Positions 22,621 through 35,100 of a DNA stretch of 64,000 nt are shown here, piece by piece; the first letter of the stretch is position 1; each line of letters begins with the position of its first letter. This stretch comes from Nectonema munidae (lineage: Eukaryota; Nematomorpha; Nectonematoida; Nectonematidae), in contig JAUIRK010001056.1 of the NCBI GenBank assembly GCA_030549495.1, positions 1,169,501-1,233,500 on the forward strand. Reading direction: 5' to 3'. The notes beneath the pieces were generated by a model that worked only from the letters and a program-made list of their open reading frames with translations, was not told the origin of the DNA and did not search any database. A program made the translations under genes and the position numbers.

Positions 22621-23112
22621 GAAAAACTCAGAAATATATCTATATAATAAATTCGCTTTCATTTTTATATCTATTCGCTTTTATTTTGGCAACAAATGCG
22701 TACTTCAATATATTTCACTTAATCCATTTGTGTTTTTATAACCTAAAATTACGTTCTTTATTTCTCAAGTTTTTTTAAAACTCTTCAAAATTTAAAAAAA
22801 AAAGTTATCTTATCAAGCAAGAAGTTATTTTCTATATATTTTACGAAAATTGCGTAAAATAAAAATTGTTTGTCTTGGTGCAAAAAATGTTGTATTTATT
22901 TTTTTGTAAAAAGCCTCGGATAACTCTGAAGAATGGAGAACACTAATCCTTGATCTTTCAATTTGAAAAACATGTCGATTTTTGAAAAGATTTCATAGAA
23001 TTATGTGTAAATTGTGTTCTTGAAAGGTAAGTAAAAATAAGACTTTGAAAGAGTACTGCCATGCAACGAGAGGAGCATTTCCAAGACTTTGTGAAAATGC
23101 TTTGGCCATGCC

Positions 23113-23438
23113 CAGAGGCGTAGCTAACACTTTTGCCGCCCGGGGCGGTTGTAAAATCTGCCGCCCTTTATGACGTTGAGTTTCAAAAGCCTCCAAAAAT
23201 TCAAGTCCGTACGCTAACACTATCAGTGACGGGGGGAGGAGGGGGGAGTGTCTTTTTGACCCCCTCGACTAAAATTAAAACAGTAACAAAAAATTGGAAT
23301 CGATTAAATTGAACAGAAAATTTAAACTAAAAATTAAATGGAATATTTTAACAAATGACCTTAGGACAAAATGCCGCCCCTTAAAATCCGCCGTCTGGGG
23401 CGGACCGCCCCTGGCGCCCCCCACTAGCTACGCCTCTG
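23113..23438. mobile_element. hAT MITE with perfect 8 bp target duplication
   Basis: The inverted termini are CAGAGGCGTAGCTA and TAGCTACGCCTCTG, and the direct repeats gccatgcc lie at 23105-23112 and 23439-23446. The 326 bp body contains further complementary GC-rich blocks ('gccgcccggggcgg' and 'ctggggcggaccgcc'). Open frames crossing it on both strands are artefacts of the element. Confidence 0.95.
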
Positions 23439-23446
23439 GCCATGCC

Positions 23447-24256
23447 CATTCAATTTGCAACAGCATACTCATGTCAGTCAGGCTTCAGTCAAGTAAAAAT
23501 ATCGAAATTGATTGACATGTGAATTTCTCTCCGTTATTTTAGATCCACGATTAAGAAACATATTGATGAAAGACAGGAACATAAAATGCATTGAATTTCA
23601 AGAAAAAATGTTTGTGAGGACTTGTATTTAAACTTTCAATTTGTGCTTCTTGCCTTCTTGATATTTGAATTCTTTTACATGTTAAAGAAGTCAAAATAAA
23701 GTAATCCTTTTGCTAAGTTCCATTCAATATAAATATGCCGTGGTTGTATTTAAGCAAATTATACGTTAGAAAAATAGGCGCGAGAATACACTAGCACCAC
23801 TTTAAGTTCGTCCTATTCAATTCAAATTCGTCCACTTTTACTTTACTTTATTTTTTTCTTTTTGAATTAAAATATGTTTTCAGTTAAGTTTGTTGCTTTT
23901 TTTGTTCGATTTTTTTTCTTCAAAAAGTCGACATTTGTTAGTTTCGAATACACAAACAACTTCTCTCTGATCTTTAATTAGTGATGGTGTTAATTCAACC
24001 ACAGCTTTTGATTGTCAAACTATTTCAAGTAGTGCTGAATAACATTGATATGCCTTCAACTGAACAGCGAAGCTATTAAAATCTATATTTGTAATTTTTT
24101 TTTAATTAATACAAAGAATCTTGGTGGGGATGAACTATTAAAAATGAAAATTATTTCTACAAACGTGAAATACAAAAATTAGGTCAAAATACAAAAATTT
24201 TTTTCTTCGTTCATGTTCGGAAACATCAAATTTAAAAATTTTATTCTTTCTAAATA
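23447..24256. other. AT-rich spacer, no gene seen
   Basis: No domain, splice pattern or repeat was recognised between the MITE and the poly-A tract. Confidence 0.6.
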
Positions 24257-24295
24257 AAAAAAAAAAAAAAAAATAAAAAAAAAAAAAAAAAACCC

Positions 24296-24326
<31 letters not shown>
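24257..24326. repeat. Long A-rich homopolymer tract with an embedded CCCC
   Basis: About 70 bases are nearly pure A, broken by single T's and one aaccccaaa, and end in (AT)n. It abuts the truncated 3' end of the minus-strand LINE, where a true poly-A tail would read as T on this strand, so it is not that element's tail. Base-calling error is possible in such a tract. Confidence 0.8.
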
Positions 24327-24330
<4 letters not shown>

Positions 24331-25790
24331 TATATTCAAGGAATCGACAACTTCATTCGGCAAACCATTGCAGTGATTATATGCTTTTTGTGTTAAATAG
24401 TGTTGTCTATAATTTCTTTGGTACGAATTAGGTTTAAATTTCAGGGAATGTGATCTGGAAATTCTCTTTGAGTAACCAGGCTAAACCTTCTCCTCAATGT
24501 TCATGTTTCCTTTCACAATATTAAATATAGTAATCATTTCATTCCGCTTTTGTAATACAAAGAAGGAAGATTAATTTTCTCCAATCTTCTAATGTAACAA
24601 ACTTCGCCTTTCAAGTGTTTTGTAAATACTCTCTGAACGTTTTCTATTTTTCTGATGTTCATAATTGAAGAATTTCCAAAAATCACATTTCCATATTCTA
24701 AAACAGGCCTGACTAAAGATTTGAACAGATGGAAAGAAACTTCAATGTCAGATAACACAAAAATATTGTTTAACATGTGTAATATAGAGAAAGCTTTCTT
24801 TACAACATGAGAAACATGATCAGAAAAATAAAATTTTGAATCAACAATTAATCCTAAATCATCGTGTTTTTCAACTTGATTAAGTTTAGTTCCACCTATA
24901 TAAAAATTAGTACCATCTGTTTTTCCAGCTTGAAGGTGACAGCACTTGTTTCTATTGAGTTGCAAATCCCATTCTCTACTCCATATTTATATTTTATATA
25001 AATCTTCTTGTAAATTTTTTTTTACGATCACCACTAGAACCCTTGAATAATTTAATATCATCAGCATAAATTTTTACATTTGATTTCAAATTATCACTTA
25101 TATCATTCATGAATATATAAAAGAATATCGGTCCTAATACTGAACCTTGTGGGATTCCACTTATAATTTCAGAGATTTCTGAACAGATTTCATTCAATCG
25201 AACAACAAATTTTCTGTTAAAAATATAATCTCTCAACCATTCTTTGAGACGGTTATTTATACTGAAATATTTCAGTTTTAATATGAGTCTTTCATGGGGA
25301 ACAGTGTCGAAAGCTTTCTGAAAGTCTAAATATATAACATTTACTGTTTTATTATTACTCATTTCTAAAAAAAATTCATTACAAAATTCAATTAAGTTTG
25401 TTATTGTTGACTTTAGAAAACCATGTTGATGTCTCGATATCAGTTTGTTTTTTCAAGATGATTAACAACTTCATCCTTTATTATTGACTCAAATACTTTA
25501 AGAATTACATTGTTGACTGATATTATGGTCTATAGTTAGAAATAATTTTTTCTCATATTTTTTGTAAATTGGTGATATACAACTTAACTTCCATGCATCT
25601 CGTAGTTTGCATTCGACTAAAAATTTGTTATATAAAATAGTCAAAGGTTTAGCTAAAACATTACAGAGTCTTTTGAAAAAAAGAGGTGAAATGTTGTCAA
25701 TTCCAGGAGATTTGGAAGTGTCTAAATTACTAAGTTTGTAGTAAACTACAGACATTGCTATTTGTATTTTTTTAATCAATGTATATAACG
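24327..25790 (-). mobile_element. 5'-truncated CR1/Jockey-like LINE reverse transcriptase, decayed
   Basis: Read on the minus strand, the blocks come in family order: 'LDTSKSPGIDNISPLFFKRL' (about 25725-25665), a broken 'YRPIS...' region, 'YLDFQKAFDTVPHERLILKL' (25330-25270, first catalytic Asp), 'SGIPQGSVLGPIFF' (about 25165-25125), 'YADDIKLF' (about 25070-25045, catalytic YADD), then 'HDDLGLIVDSKFYFSDHV' and 'LFKSLVRPVLEYGNVIFG' in the thumb, and 'NGLPNEVVDSLN' at 24360-24327. At least three frame breaks separate the open parts (25498-25779, 24994-25362, 24534-24965). The endonuclease and ORF1 are missing. Confidence 0.88.
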
Positions 25791-25961
25791 TAAAGCAAAT
25801 GGTTTTTTATTTCACCTGTCATTATGTCTTAAGGTGTTGCGTTGTTTATCGAAGCGGCTTTCTAACCTTATGACATACCTTAAAGATATAGACAAATATA
25901 ATTATTAATTCAATGATGAAATCTGATTTTATACATTTTGAACTTTTTTTATATTTGGGGA

Positions 25962-26318
25962 CAGGTCCGTCGATATGAGGGGGGGGCAAGCCCCTCTGGC
26001 AATTTGTTTATAAGTAACTTTATCAAGGAGTACTTGCAAAGAAGAAAGAAAAGAAGATCTTATTTTACTTTCTTTCATGAGAGACTACACCTTTGCAATA
26101 ACAAACGAAGAGTATTTGAAAGAGTTTAACTAAAAAAAGGACTAATAAGTGTTACTTGGAAATTTGTGTTTTATAATAAAAATTATTGTACAAGTTAAAG
26201 AAGCTTGATAATTAAATACGAATAAATACTTGGATGTTCTCCTTGTTGAATTTTTGATATGTAGTTTTGCCCCCCCCCCCCCCCCCCCCCCTGTAATGAA
26301 ACTTCAGCGACGGCACTA
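25962..26318. mobile_element. Probable hAT MITE with near-perfect 8 bp duplication and a C21 tract
   Basis: The left end CAGGTCCGTCG and the right end CGACGGCACTA are imperfect inverted repeats. The flanks tttgggga (25954-25961) and tttgcgga (26319-26326) differ at one base. Inside, 26271-26291 is 21 consecutive C's, and the left end has a run of G's. Minus- and plus-strand ORFs over it follow from the homopolymers. Confidence 0.6.
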
Positions 26319-26326
26319 TTTGCGGA

Positions 26327-29300
26327 AATAAGTTTCAAACGATGTGATTTACAGCTCGTACTCGCCCATTTTCTACGAAATACCTGAAGCTGATCAAGCA
26401 CCCAATTCTCATAGTGTGATCTAATGCAATTAAAAACTCCTTCTTTTTCATTACTCAATCCGATATTTCATGTGGCATATTCCTTTATGATACCAATGAT
26501 AAGTTTTCATTATTTTGTTCGTCGTCCACGATAACACTACACTTAAGTTAATAGAGGTTTTTACCAGGGATGAGGGGTAGAGGTACGCAATAACAGCTGG
26601 ACTATAATGTGTGGTTTGGTGCACAGTTACTCTTATTGTATATCAGAAACGCCAGATTGATTTTATTCACTTATTTTCAAGTATATGTCTTCGCCTCGAT
26701 GGTGTGTCAAGAATTTCATAAAGGCGTCAATGTGTTAAAAAGTTTGAGCAAAGTTTCTGGACTATAAGGTGTATTGGTATAGAGAGGTAATAATTTAGTT
26801 TATGGCTTATCTTTGTAAAGTAAGTAATGCTAGGTTGCATTGTTTCGAAAAACATTAAGAAAGATACCCGGCTCTAAGTTGAAGCAAATAAAAAATGCTC
26901 AATTGTACAGCAGCCTTCTTTAGATGAAAATACAATCAGTCCAAAGTGCTTTCTTTACCCGAAGATATCCTATCCCAAATTTTTAGTATGAGATATGAAT
27001 TTAATATCTTTTTGATTTTATTAGAGGTATGCACAATTTTGGATCAGTTCAAGAATGCACAACTTAGTCTATAGGGTCTATTCATGAAGTGAATGAAAAT
27101 TAGGTTCTTTAAAAAATACTGTTTATTCCTTTTATGAGATATGAAAAATCATATATACCATATGAGTTATTAAAGATCTGCACTGAAAAAGAAGGTAAAC
27201 TATTAGTCTTCAAAATTTTGGTCATTAAAGGACTAAATTATTTTAATAGGTAAAATACTTCATCTGTCTCAATAATACTAAGTATTGCTTTGAAAATTCT
27301 ACTGTTATATCCTTTACAAATCATATGTCGTTATTCTTAAGTTGAATGTAACTCAGGTACTATTTTTTGAACTGGTCCAAAATTTTAAGCACCTACACTG
27401 ACATTTGAACCAAAATTTTTATTTTAAAAAAGTATGCATACTTTTTAATGTTTTAAGTGAATTTTAATTTGAGAAATGATAAAAAATATTGCAAATAAAA
27501 AAAACTTTGTCCAGCTTACCATTATTTTATCGATGAGGAATCTTAAAAAAGGAACCTTGATGCGTGTTTCGTTTTATGAGTCTGTTTCTTCCTTTCCTTT
27601 CTGCCTCCTTCTTATCATGGCAATGAAAAATATGTTTCACTTTTTTCAATGGTGCTGGAAAGATGACATCGAAGAACAATTGGTTTGTGAAGAAGAAATA
27701 AGTGGAGCAGATAACCTTTACATTTGCATTGTTCTTCCCGCCCTCCTTGTGAAAAGGATGCTTACTACGTCTTGTATGCGTAGTACATATGATATTTGTC
27801 TACTCTGGTCATATTTCATTATTTACATAACAACAATTAAAAGATACCTTTCCAAATACTCCTCTCTTTATGAAGAAGCAACTATAATACACGTTGTGTA
27901 TAATAGCTTTTATACACTTTAAGTTCAAACACACCATTTTATGATTCAAGCCAAGTCATTTACGAAGATTACTAATAAAAATGTCGCTATCCAGCATTTT
28001 TCAAAAGATTTTAAGCCTTCTGATCGCCAAATCTCACATGAAGGAAAACCAAGCTCAACATTTTCAAAAAATAAAATACACTCTTGTTCAATTTTTTAGC
28101 AACCTTAAAAAATTGATTATTTTATTTCATTGTTACAAAAACCGAATTATCTTATAACAGCTGACAACAAAAAAACGAGCAATTTCAAAATCAAGTTTAT
28201 CTGAAGGAAAATACAAAACAAACTTTATATAATAAAATTGATTTCATGCACACGTATAAAGGATGTACCAAAAAAGCTTGTTATGCCATTTTTATTTCAA
28301 ATAAATATACTTTTAATCATCTTTATGAGATGAAGCAAATTTTATATGCAATAAATGTTGGCCTTTTAAAGTTTTTTAGAAAAAAGACTTGTCACATTCC
28401 TGATTCATTTAAATTTTACAATAATAACAACTACAGATTTTATTATTTTGTTTATAATATTAGCTATATATGATTTAAAAAGACGGGACTGTTTAATTAG
28501 ATGAAAAAACGGTACATCTGGTTGGACCACTTTAACACTTTAGGGGGCAGTGCCCCAAAAAATGAAAATCATATGCTTTATAATCCATTTGGAAAAGAAA
28601 GAGGAAAATTAGTGTTAAAAAAGCCATTTTTAAATGGTATACAGACAGTTTGCCCTAAAGCATAGAATAAGTAATAATTAGCAAATACTTAAAAAGTGTT
28701 TTTTAATTAATTAACTAACGCAATAGCTCCTTAACGAACTAACAAAAAACCTAGATTTGTAATATTTTTACATAAAATAAATTAACTAAGTCAAAATGGA
28801 ACATAATTCATTTTACTTTTTTCTGAAGAATAGTATAAACCGGTGTTTCAAAAAATGGAGAATTGTCTGCTCTATTTTAACTTAGTCTTCAACTTGCAAA
28901 CTTTTTAAAGTTTTTGGTTTAGGTTCTTTTTCACTTCTATTTTCATTTGATTCGAATATACTGTGGAAAAATCAAATTTTATCATTGAAGAAGCGTGCGT
29001 AATTTCATGCATTTTTTGAAAAAGGTCACCCCAAACTAAAATATTGTAGTTGACTTGATTATCTTGATTAGTTCGGCACAAATTGAACTGTTTATTTTTA
29101 AAACTATAAAAAGAAATATTTCAAAGCTCAATATTTTTTGGTAGTTAAATATTTTTGATCATTTAAGCAAAATTTGGGTGTTAAATAATTCAATTTTTAC
29201 ATCAATGGTATCCACATGGATTTTATAGAATTCGTAAGATAACTTCTCAAAACCAATTGATGCATTTGTGTTACGTCTGATACATTAAATGTTAATGTAT

Positions 29301-29867
29301 ATCTTTTTAAGTAAAATAAAATTGGCGTCTATTTTACAACTTTGTCTAGTGCTGTAATTGGATAATATAGTAATGATAATATAACAGAAAATTATGAACT
29401 ATATTTAACAAAATTATAACATGATATATTTACAGTTAGCATGCTTTGTTTACTAAAATAAATCTTATCTGAATATTCTGGGTTTGTTACACAAGGCATA
29501 AACATCCTTGTGACATTTCATTTGTTGTTGCGCTCACTGTTTTTGTTCTACGAATTTTGGGATTTCACTGTTTTTCATTCTAAAATATATCTTCACGTAA
29601 AGTTTAACACGATTTTATGAAACGCCAAGTTTTTCTATTTACATAAAGATAGGTATTGATGACACTGGGGTGTTGCAATATAATTCTTTTTTATAATTTC
29701 TAAGCAAATGCACATGTTCAAATTCCTCTACCTTTTGAAAACGAGCAGCTTTTTTTAAAATCAGCGCGATCAGGTTGATAGAGGAAAGGAATTTTTTCAC
29801 AAAAAATCAAAATATCATAACCACCCTACACAATGCACCATTTGTTATCTTTTTCTATACTTCTTAC
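26327..29867. other. AT-rich spacer, no supported gene
   Basis: The longest open frame (27476-27922, 148 codons) has no recognisable domain, AT-driven codon use and no splice context, so it is not called. 28246-28473 is equally unsupported. No repeat family shared with the rest of the window was recognised. Confidence 0.5.
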
Positions 29868-30017
29868 CTCATATTTTGAAAAGTTTTTTCTTGGCCCACG
29901 AATGTATCTCTTAAACATTTTCTTAAATACTTCCTTGTCAATGCGCTCAACCAAGTCTTCTTCTTCAAGAATGATGGGTAAAAGTTGTCTTTGGAAACGA
30001 AAATCAAAATGTGCTAA
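29868..30017 (-). CDS. Candidate internal exon, product unrecognised
   Basis: On the minus strand a 50-codon open stretch lies between an acceptor-like 'gtatatcag' and a good donor, tatgag|gtaagaag. It begins LAHFDFRFQRQLLPIILEEE and ends KRYIRGPRKNFSKYE: acidic in the first half, strongly basic in the second. A longer version beginning after ggagtag at 30068 is also open. Composition and residue mix look like real coding sequence, but I do not recognise the family, and a partner exon downstream was not found. Confidence 0.4.
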
Positions 30018-30334
30018 CTGATATACCCGGTGGCTCATAAAGTAAGAATGCGTCTTATGATATAATACCTACTCCAAATATGCAATATGAACTTATTTCA
30101 AAGGGTTCTGGCGAAAAGTGACAACTATCTTGTTAAGGCAATTTCACAAGTCAATTACGAAGCAATGATAGCTCTTTCTATCTGGACACTTTTGTCTTCT
30201 GGATACTATTCTCCGGTTACCTTTCAAAGTAGGATTTATATTAAATGTAGCCATTTAAAAGTAATCATTACAAACTAAAATGTATCTAAAGCAAAAAAGA
30301 ATAACTTGTTCAACTACCATCATATCACCTTCTT

Positions 30335-30495
30335 CTAGAATCTAGAACAAAGTCTCCATTCTTCAAAGTCCAAACTATGAATTTCAGATGTAAGCTTTTG
30401 CAACTCCATTTCCTTGCTATTTAAAACAAGCCTGGTGACTGACTCATGACGTGCAATGTATGGCTGTCGCGAAATGAAGATTTCTTGTCCATTAC
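30335..30495 (-). CDS. Candidate exon, product unrecognised
   Basis: On the minus strand an open stretch after an acceptor-like 'gctgtaaag' reads 'GNGQEIFISRQPYIARHESV' and continues with 'LVLNSKEMELQKLTSEIH', amphipathic and coiled-coil-like, up to an in-frame TAG. A donor-like aag|gtgata lies just past the stop. If this exon and the one at 29868-30017 belong to one gene, that stop must be an error or a sign of decay; otherwise it is a separate terminal exon. Confidence 0.3.
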
Positions 30496-30759
30496 CTTTA
30501 CAGCGATGTTACTTACAGCGCATTCATCAGTAATTTTCAGTAAAATCTTTATATATATTACAAAACATTTATATTTATTTTATGTGAATTGATCATTGAT
30601 CGTAAAAAAATATTTATTTGAATAAATACTTATATTTGATCTAGAAGCGACTATAGACCTACCCTCATTGTACAAAATTGAACGAATTATATCCTTTCAA
30701 ACATTGTGAATTTTCCTCTTTTTTTGATACCATTTTGATCATAGTTGAAACACACTCTC

Positions 30760-31250
30760 TTGTCAAAAACTGTCAACCAAAATAAAATGTGCATATTTTT
30801 CAACAATATCTGTCTGAAAGTATTTTGCGCTTTACATCTGAAAATGTTCTCCAAAATTTTTTTTATTTATACTAAATTGACAATTCCGGATTTCTTAAAG
30901 TGGCAATCAATTTTGCGGTTTACGTCTGAAAAATGTATCCAACAATATTATTAAAATTTTAAATAAAATATATCTTTTATACTAAATCGACAATACTGGA
31001 TTCAATTTTCTCAATTAGGGTGTCAAAATGTCTAAAAGTGTCAATCAATTTTGCGATTTACGTCTAAAAATTATCTGCAAAAACATCCATTCACATTCTG
31101 AATAAAATTTGTTTTTTTTTTACCAAATCAAACATGCTGATTTCATTTCTAGTTTCGTTTTTCGGAATTAGGACGTAAAAATGTCTGAAAGTCTTAATCT
31201 AATTTCGAGTTTACATTTAAAAATTTTTTACAAAATTATCATTTAAAAAT
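30760..31250. repeat. Degenerate tandem repeat of ~145 bp, about 3-4 copies
   Basis: The motifs 'tttgcggtttacgtctgaaa', 'aaatgtctgaaagt' and 'accaaatcaaacatgctga' recur in a fixed order with a spacing of about 140-150 bp and drift between copies. The same motifs form the array at 41.35-42.2 kb. Short ORFs here are by-products. Confidence 0.75.
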
Positions 31251-31789
31251 TTTAAATGTATAAATATTTATTTATTTATTAAAAAAACCAGTTTAAGATA
31301 TAACATGGCAGAGCAAACCTAATAGGTTATTGCTGCACCGTGAAAAAGAATAATATAACTTAGTAACAAAAGCTTTAAAATGAAGAGTTTGAAAAAGATA
31401 TTTAAAAAAAAGGAGAAAAAAATTCTGATAAGACATTTTGACATAAGAAATTAGTTAACAACAGTATTAGAATAAAGAAGAAAAAAACTCCACAAACATA
31501 TTCTTTTCAAATACATCAAGTTCATTTAAAATATTTCACAAATATTCCCTCGCAGTGCGGAAGTTGGCTTTTTACTCCACCTCTGAATTTGGGATGCGTT
31601 TTTCACCCATTAACATATATCTAACCCTACCAAAAAATAATATGTAATTTTTAAATAGGTTATTTGAAATACACTCTGTTGTAAAAAAATTCCAGAAAAG
31701 TTTCTTTTTTCATTTATGAGAAAAGTACTATTTTTTAATAATTTTATGTTTTTTTTGTAAAAAATTTATTTTTTTATTTTTTCGATGTT
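31251..31789. other. AT-rich spacer, no gene seen
   Basis: Low-complexity A/T sequence between the satellite and the tRNA-like repeat. Nothing is recognisable. Confidence 0.6.
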
Positions 31790-31990
31790 GGTATCTCATG
31801 CAGGTAATATAAAACTTTTATAGCTGCACTCGTGACTTTTGGGTGTAAGCAGGATTCGAACCCTATATGCTCATATTCCTATCCTAGAACTCTACCACCA
31901 GCCGACTTTTTTTATACTTTTTTTTTCATGTAAAGAAAGTAAAACTTTCATAGTTGCACTGGTTGCTTTTTGGCTTCAGCAGGACTAAAA
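31790..31990 (-). repeat. tRNA-related SINE-like repeat, two tandem diverged copies
   Basis: On the minus strand 'gctggtggtagagttctagg' resembles a pol III A box, and about 30 bp further 'ggttcgaatcc' is an exact B box. The T stem and acceptor stem do not pair properly, so it is not a working tRNA gene. The following ~70 bp (cagctataaaagttttata and neighbours) has a second, weaker copy at 31925-31990, where the B box has decayed. Confidence 0.55.
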
Positions 31991-32139
31991 TGGTGCTATA
32001 TTATAATAGGAAGGCGATAAATTTGTCATTTTATTTATGTAAAAAATTAAATTAGGCTTATTCTCAATCTCTCTTATTTCAAGAAAAATGTATATATCCA
32101 ATACATACAACATAAAGAAGCGTTTCTTAGACGAGAATG

Positions 32140-32160
32140 TGATGATGATGATGATGATGA
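32140..32160. repeat. (GAT)n microsatellite
   Basis: Seven consecutive GAT units. Confidence 0.9.
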
Positions 32161-35100
32161 AAATTTTTCATCTAATAGCAAAAGTGTTATTTATGATATT
32201 ATAGGGGGTAAAGGAAGTATGGATCAAGATAAGAGTGGCGCGTGCTGCAATTTATTAGAAAGGTGAATGACCTTTTAAAGGATTTCCAATTTTTAGATGA
32301 TTTTGTCTTAGCATTTTTTGTATATTGTCTTTAAGTCAGAAATTCTCTGTGGCCCACTTATTTGATGCGTGGATCAGAAAAAAATTAATTTTTTCTATGA
32401 CCAAACTAAATTTTTGGCTGGTCCATTTTAGCCATGTGAAAAAGGTTGGCTATGCAATAGTTCAAACAGGACAATTGACGGCGGCCTATTATTACTTCAA
32501 ATAATAATTATATTAAATTGTGAATTTTTATTTTTGCTTCAGTAGATAGAGCTTTGTGGTTGAAGCATTGGGTATTGATGATTCAGTCGTCCTTGGTCCA
32601 ATTTTCGATCGTGACATCTCTAACATCTGTCGAATCATAGAAGAGCATTCTTCGTATTGCGATGCCCACAAAAGCCTAAAATTCAGAGTTTTTTCTATTA
32701 TGTAATTTTTGATAGTAACAACTTTGAAAAATTGAGATGATTTCAAAATGAAGTGCAGGCAAAAATAAGAAAATGGACTCTCTCACTCAAACGCTCATCA
32801 TACATATTTACCCTTGCGCAGATAAAAATACACATTGAGCAGAAAGTTACAAATTTATACAAAATAGAGGCTTATATGAGAAGTCGATATTCAGAGCCCT
32901 TATTAAGTGTTTTGCCAAGGTGCTTAAATCGTGAAAGCCGCCCATAATGTGGACACTAGAGAGTACACCCCGGTGACTCCTAACCCGGAGTTAAGCGAGA
33001 AAATGTTACCTACTCCGAGGCAAAATTAGTAAATACTTGAGTTCCTTTTGTAAGTACATAAAATTATTTAAATCCTTATTTTTGTTATAAAATCCAACAT
33101 AACATGTATATTGTATATTCATAACATAATCATATACGATTAATAATAACATTGATCATATGCGTAACAAAGATTAAAAAAACACATGCTTTGTAATCAT
33201 GATATGAAAATATGAAGGACTACTTTTTTGTGATATTAATTCAAAAGAAAATACTGAAAGAAATGAAGAATGCGACAAAAAGAAAGAAAAAAACAAGATT
33301 TGTATTTGCAAGATGAATTAGGAGAGTTTATAGAAGAAAAAAGTTCCTCAAAAGAGATACAATTAAATTAGATATAAAAGAACTTATTCTCCTTACAACC
33401 AACTCAAGGAAAGAACTGAAAATTTTGAGTAGATTTGCAATGCTATAAAAAATATAAAACCAACATCTATTGCAGTAAATTTTTTTTTCAATGGATTATT
33501 TCAAATCAAAAATAAGAAATAGACTTGCCGGTAAAACTCTTTTAGCTTTATTATTTGTAAAAAATATTTTTTTAAAACATAGAATATATTATGAAAAATT
33601 AACAAGTGCATTAAATTTTAATTAATAAAAACATACTTATTTTCGCGAATACCCCCCGATAGATATATTTTTTTTCCGGAACACTGTGCCCGAGGATATA
33701 GAAAAAGGAATCAAGGTGGACTCCCTATAGTGGACACAGATTAGGAATTTCGAGCTAAAGCCATCATAGATGATAAAAATGCTCATGGAAAGAGTACATA
33801 TTTTATCGTAAATGTTTTAAAGGGATTGCATATAGTTAAAAGAATTATACGGCATATGACCTCTCATTTCGCTGTGTTAAACTATTGAAGAAGGAAGATT
33901 TGTCAAAAAGTAATTGATCAATATAGAAAGAGATAAGTCACGGCTAAAGCAAGAAGATTTCCTATCTGATGAGGGAGTGAGTTATGGCAAAACGTTTCTT
34001 CTGGCTTACAAGCCAGGCGAATATTCTCCTTAATATTCTTGTGGTTGTGCCTGATAGAAACATATTTGATGCAGCATGTAGTAGACATAAAAATGCCTTA
34101 AGGTCACAAATCTGTGATTGGAATAATTGATTATTATTAATATATTTAATATCAAACATTATTTCCAAAACGCTATTTATTAAATCGTCTACTTTCTCTC
34201 ATTTTGGTAAGTAAATGTGTGTAATTTTTCTCAAAAAGGCCTGCAAAACCAATTTTTTAGATGCTACAAATCAAAGATAACAAGGATTTATTCGGAATTT
34301 TGAACAGAAACTCATAGGATTCTGAACAGAACCTTATAATTAATATTATCCAAACGACCAAACTAAAAGGGGCCGTAAGTCAAAATAGTATACTTTGAAG
34401 TTATGCTTTAAGAAAATGCGAAATCTTTCAAAATACTTGATATAAACTTTACATTCAGAAAAATACAAACTCCACTACTATCAAACATGGTAGTTTTATA
34501 TTTTTTGAAACAGTTATCCAGACTAGTGTGCTTGGCTGTTTTTTTACTCTTTCTATTTCGTATGCGTTAAACTAAGGATTAGTAGCGACGATTTTGTTCT
34601 TGATAGTTCTAGCGAGCTTTCTACTTCTTTCATGTAATAAAATAAATGTTCCAAAACTTTGGATTTTAAAAATGAACTATGCCTGTAGGTTGTAACTTAG
34701 TTGCAGTATTTGGCCGCAAAAATACAAGTTTTATAAGATATTTTATTAAGACTATGAACAGATTACAACAAAACAATGTATATATTGAAACAGATGTAGG
34801 TAACATTTAACATTAAGATAAGAACTGCACAAATAATCAGAAATGACCGCTTGTATGGCAGATATTTATAGGTTACAAGATTTAACTCAAAAATCACAGG
34901 TGCAAGCATAAATAAGATAATAACATAAGTAATTATTTTATATTTTACATAATTTTTTTATTTCTGTCAAAACTTTGAGGAGCAAAAGGTTTACGATTAT
35001 TATTCATTCCTTTTCTTTTTCAATCGAATGTTAAAATATTTAATACAGGTGCTTTGCATTTCTTAGAACACTAAGAATACTTGGAACAAAATTTTTTCTT

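Noticed and set aside
22993-23515. 75- and 73-codon ORFs on opposite strands
   Set aside because: Both run through the hAT MITE at 23113-23438 and owe their length to its GC-rich ends.
24257-24326. Poly-A tract as the tail of the adjacent LINE
   Set aside because: The LINE is on the minus strand, so its tail would read as T on the + strand; the tract has the wrong orientation.
25833-25880. Link between aaggtgttgcgt here and the reverse-complement motif near 54890 as ends of one transposon
   Set aside because: Only about a dozen bases agree; too short to support a family or element limits.
26195-26458. 87-codon minus-strand ORF with a glycine run
   Set aside because: The glycines are the C21 tract of a MITE read in reverse; no domain remains.
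27476-27922. 148-codon ORF as a possible gene
   Set aside because: No recognisable domain, no supporting splice or polyadenylation signals, and composition like the flanks.
31850-31912. Functional tRNA gene on the minus strand
   Set aside because: The B box is exact but the T stem and acceptor stem do not pair; it fits a SINE better.
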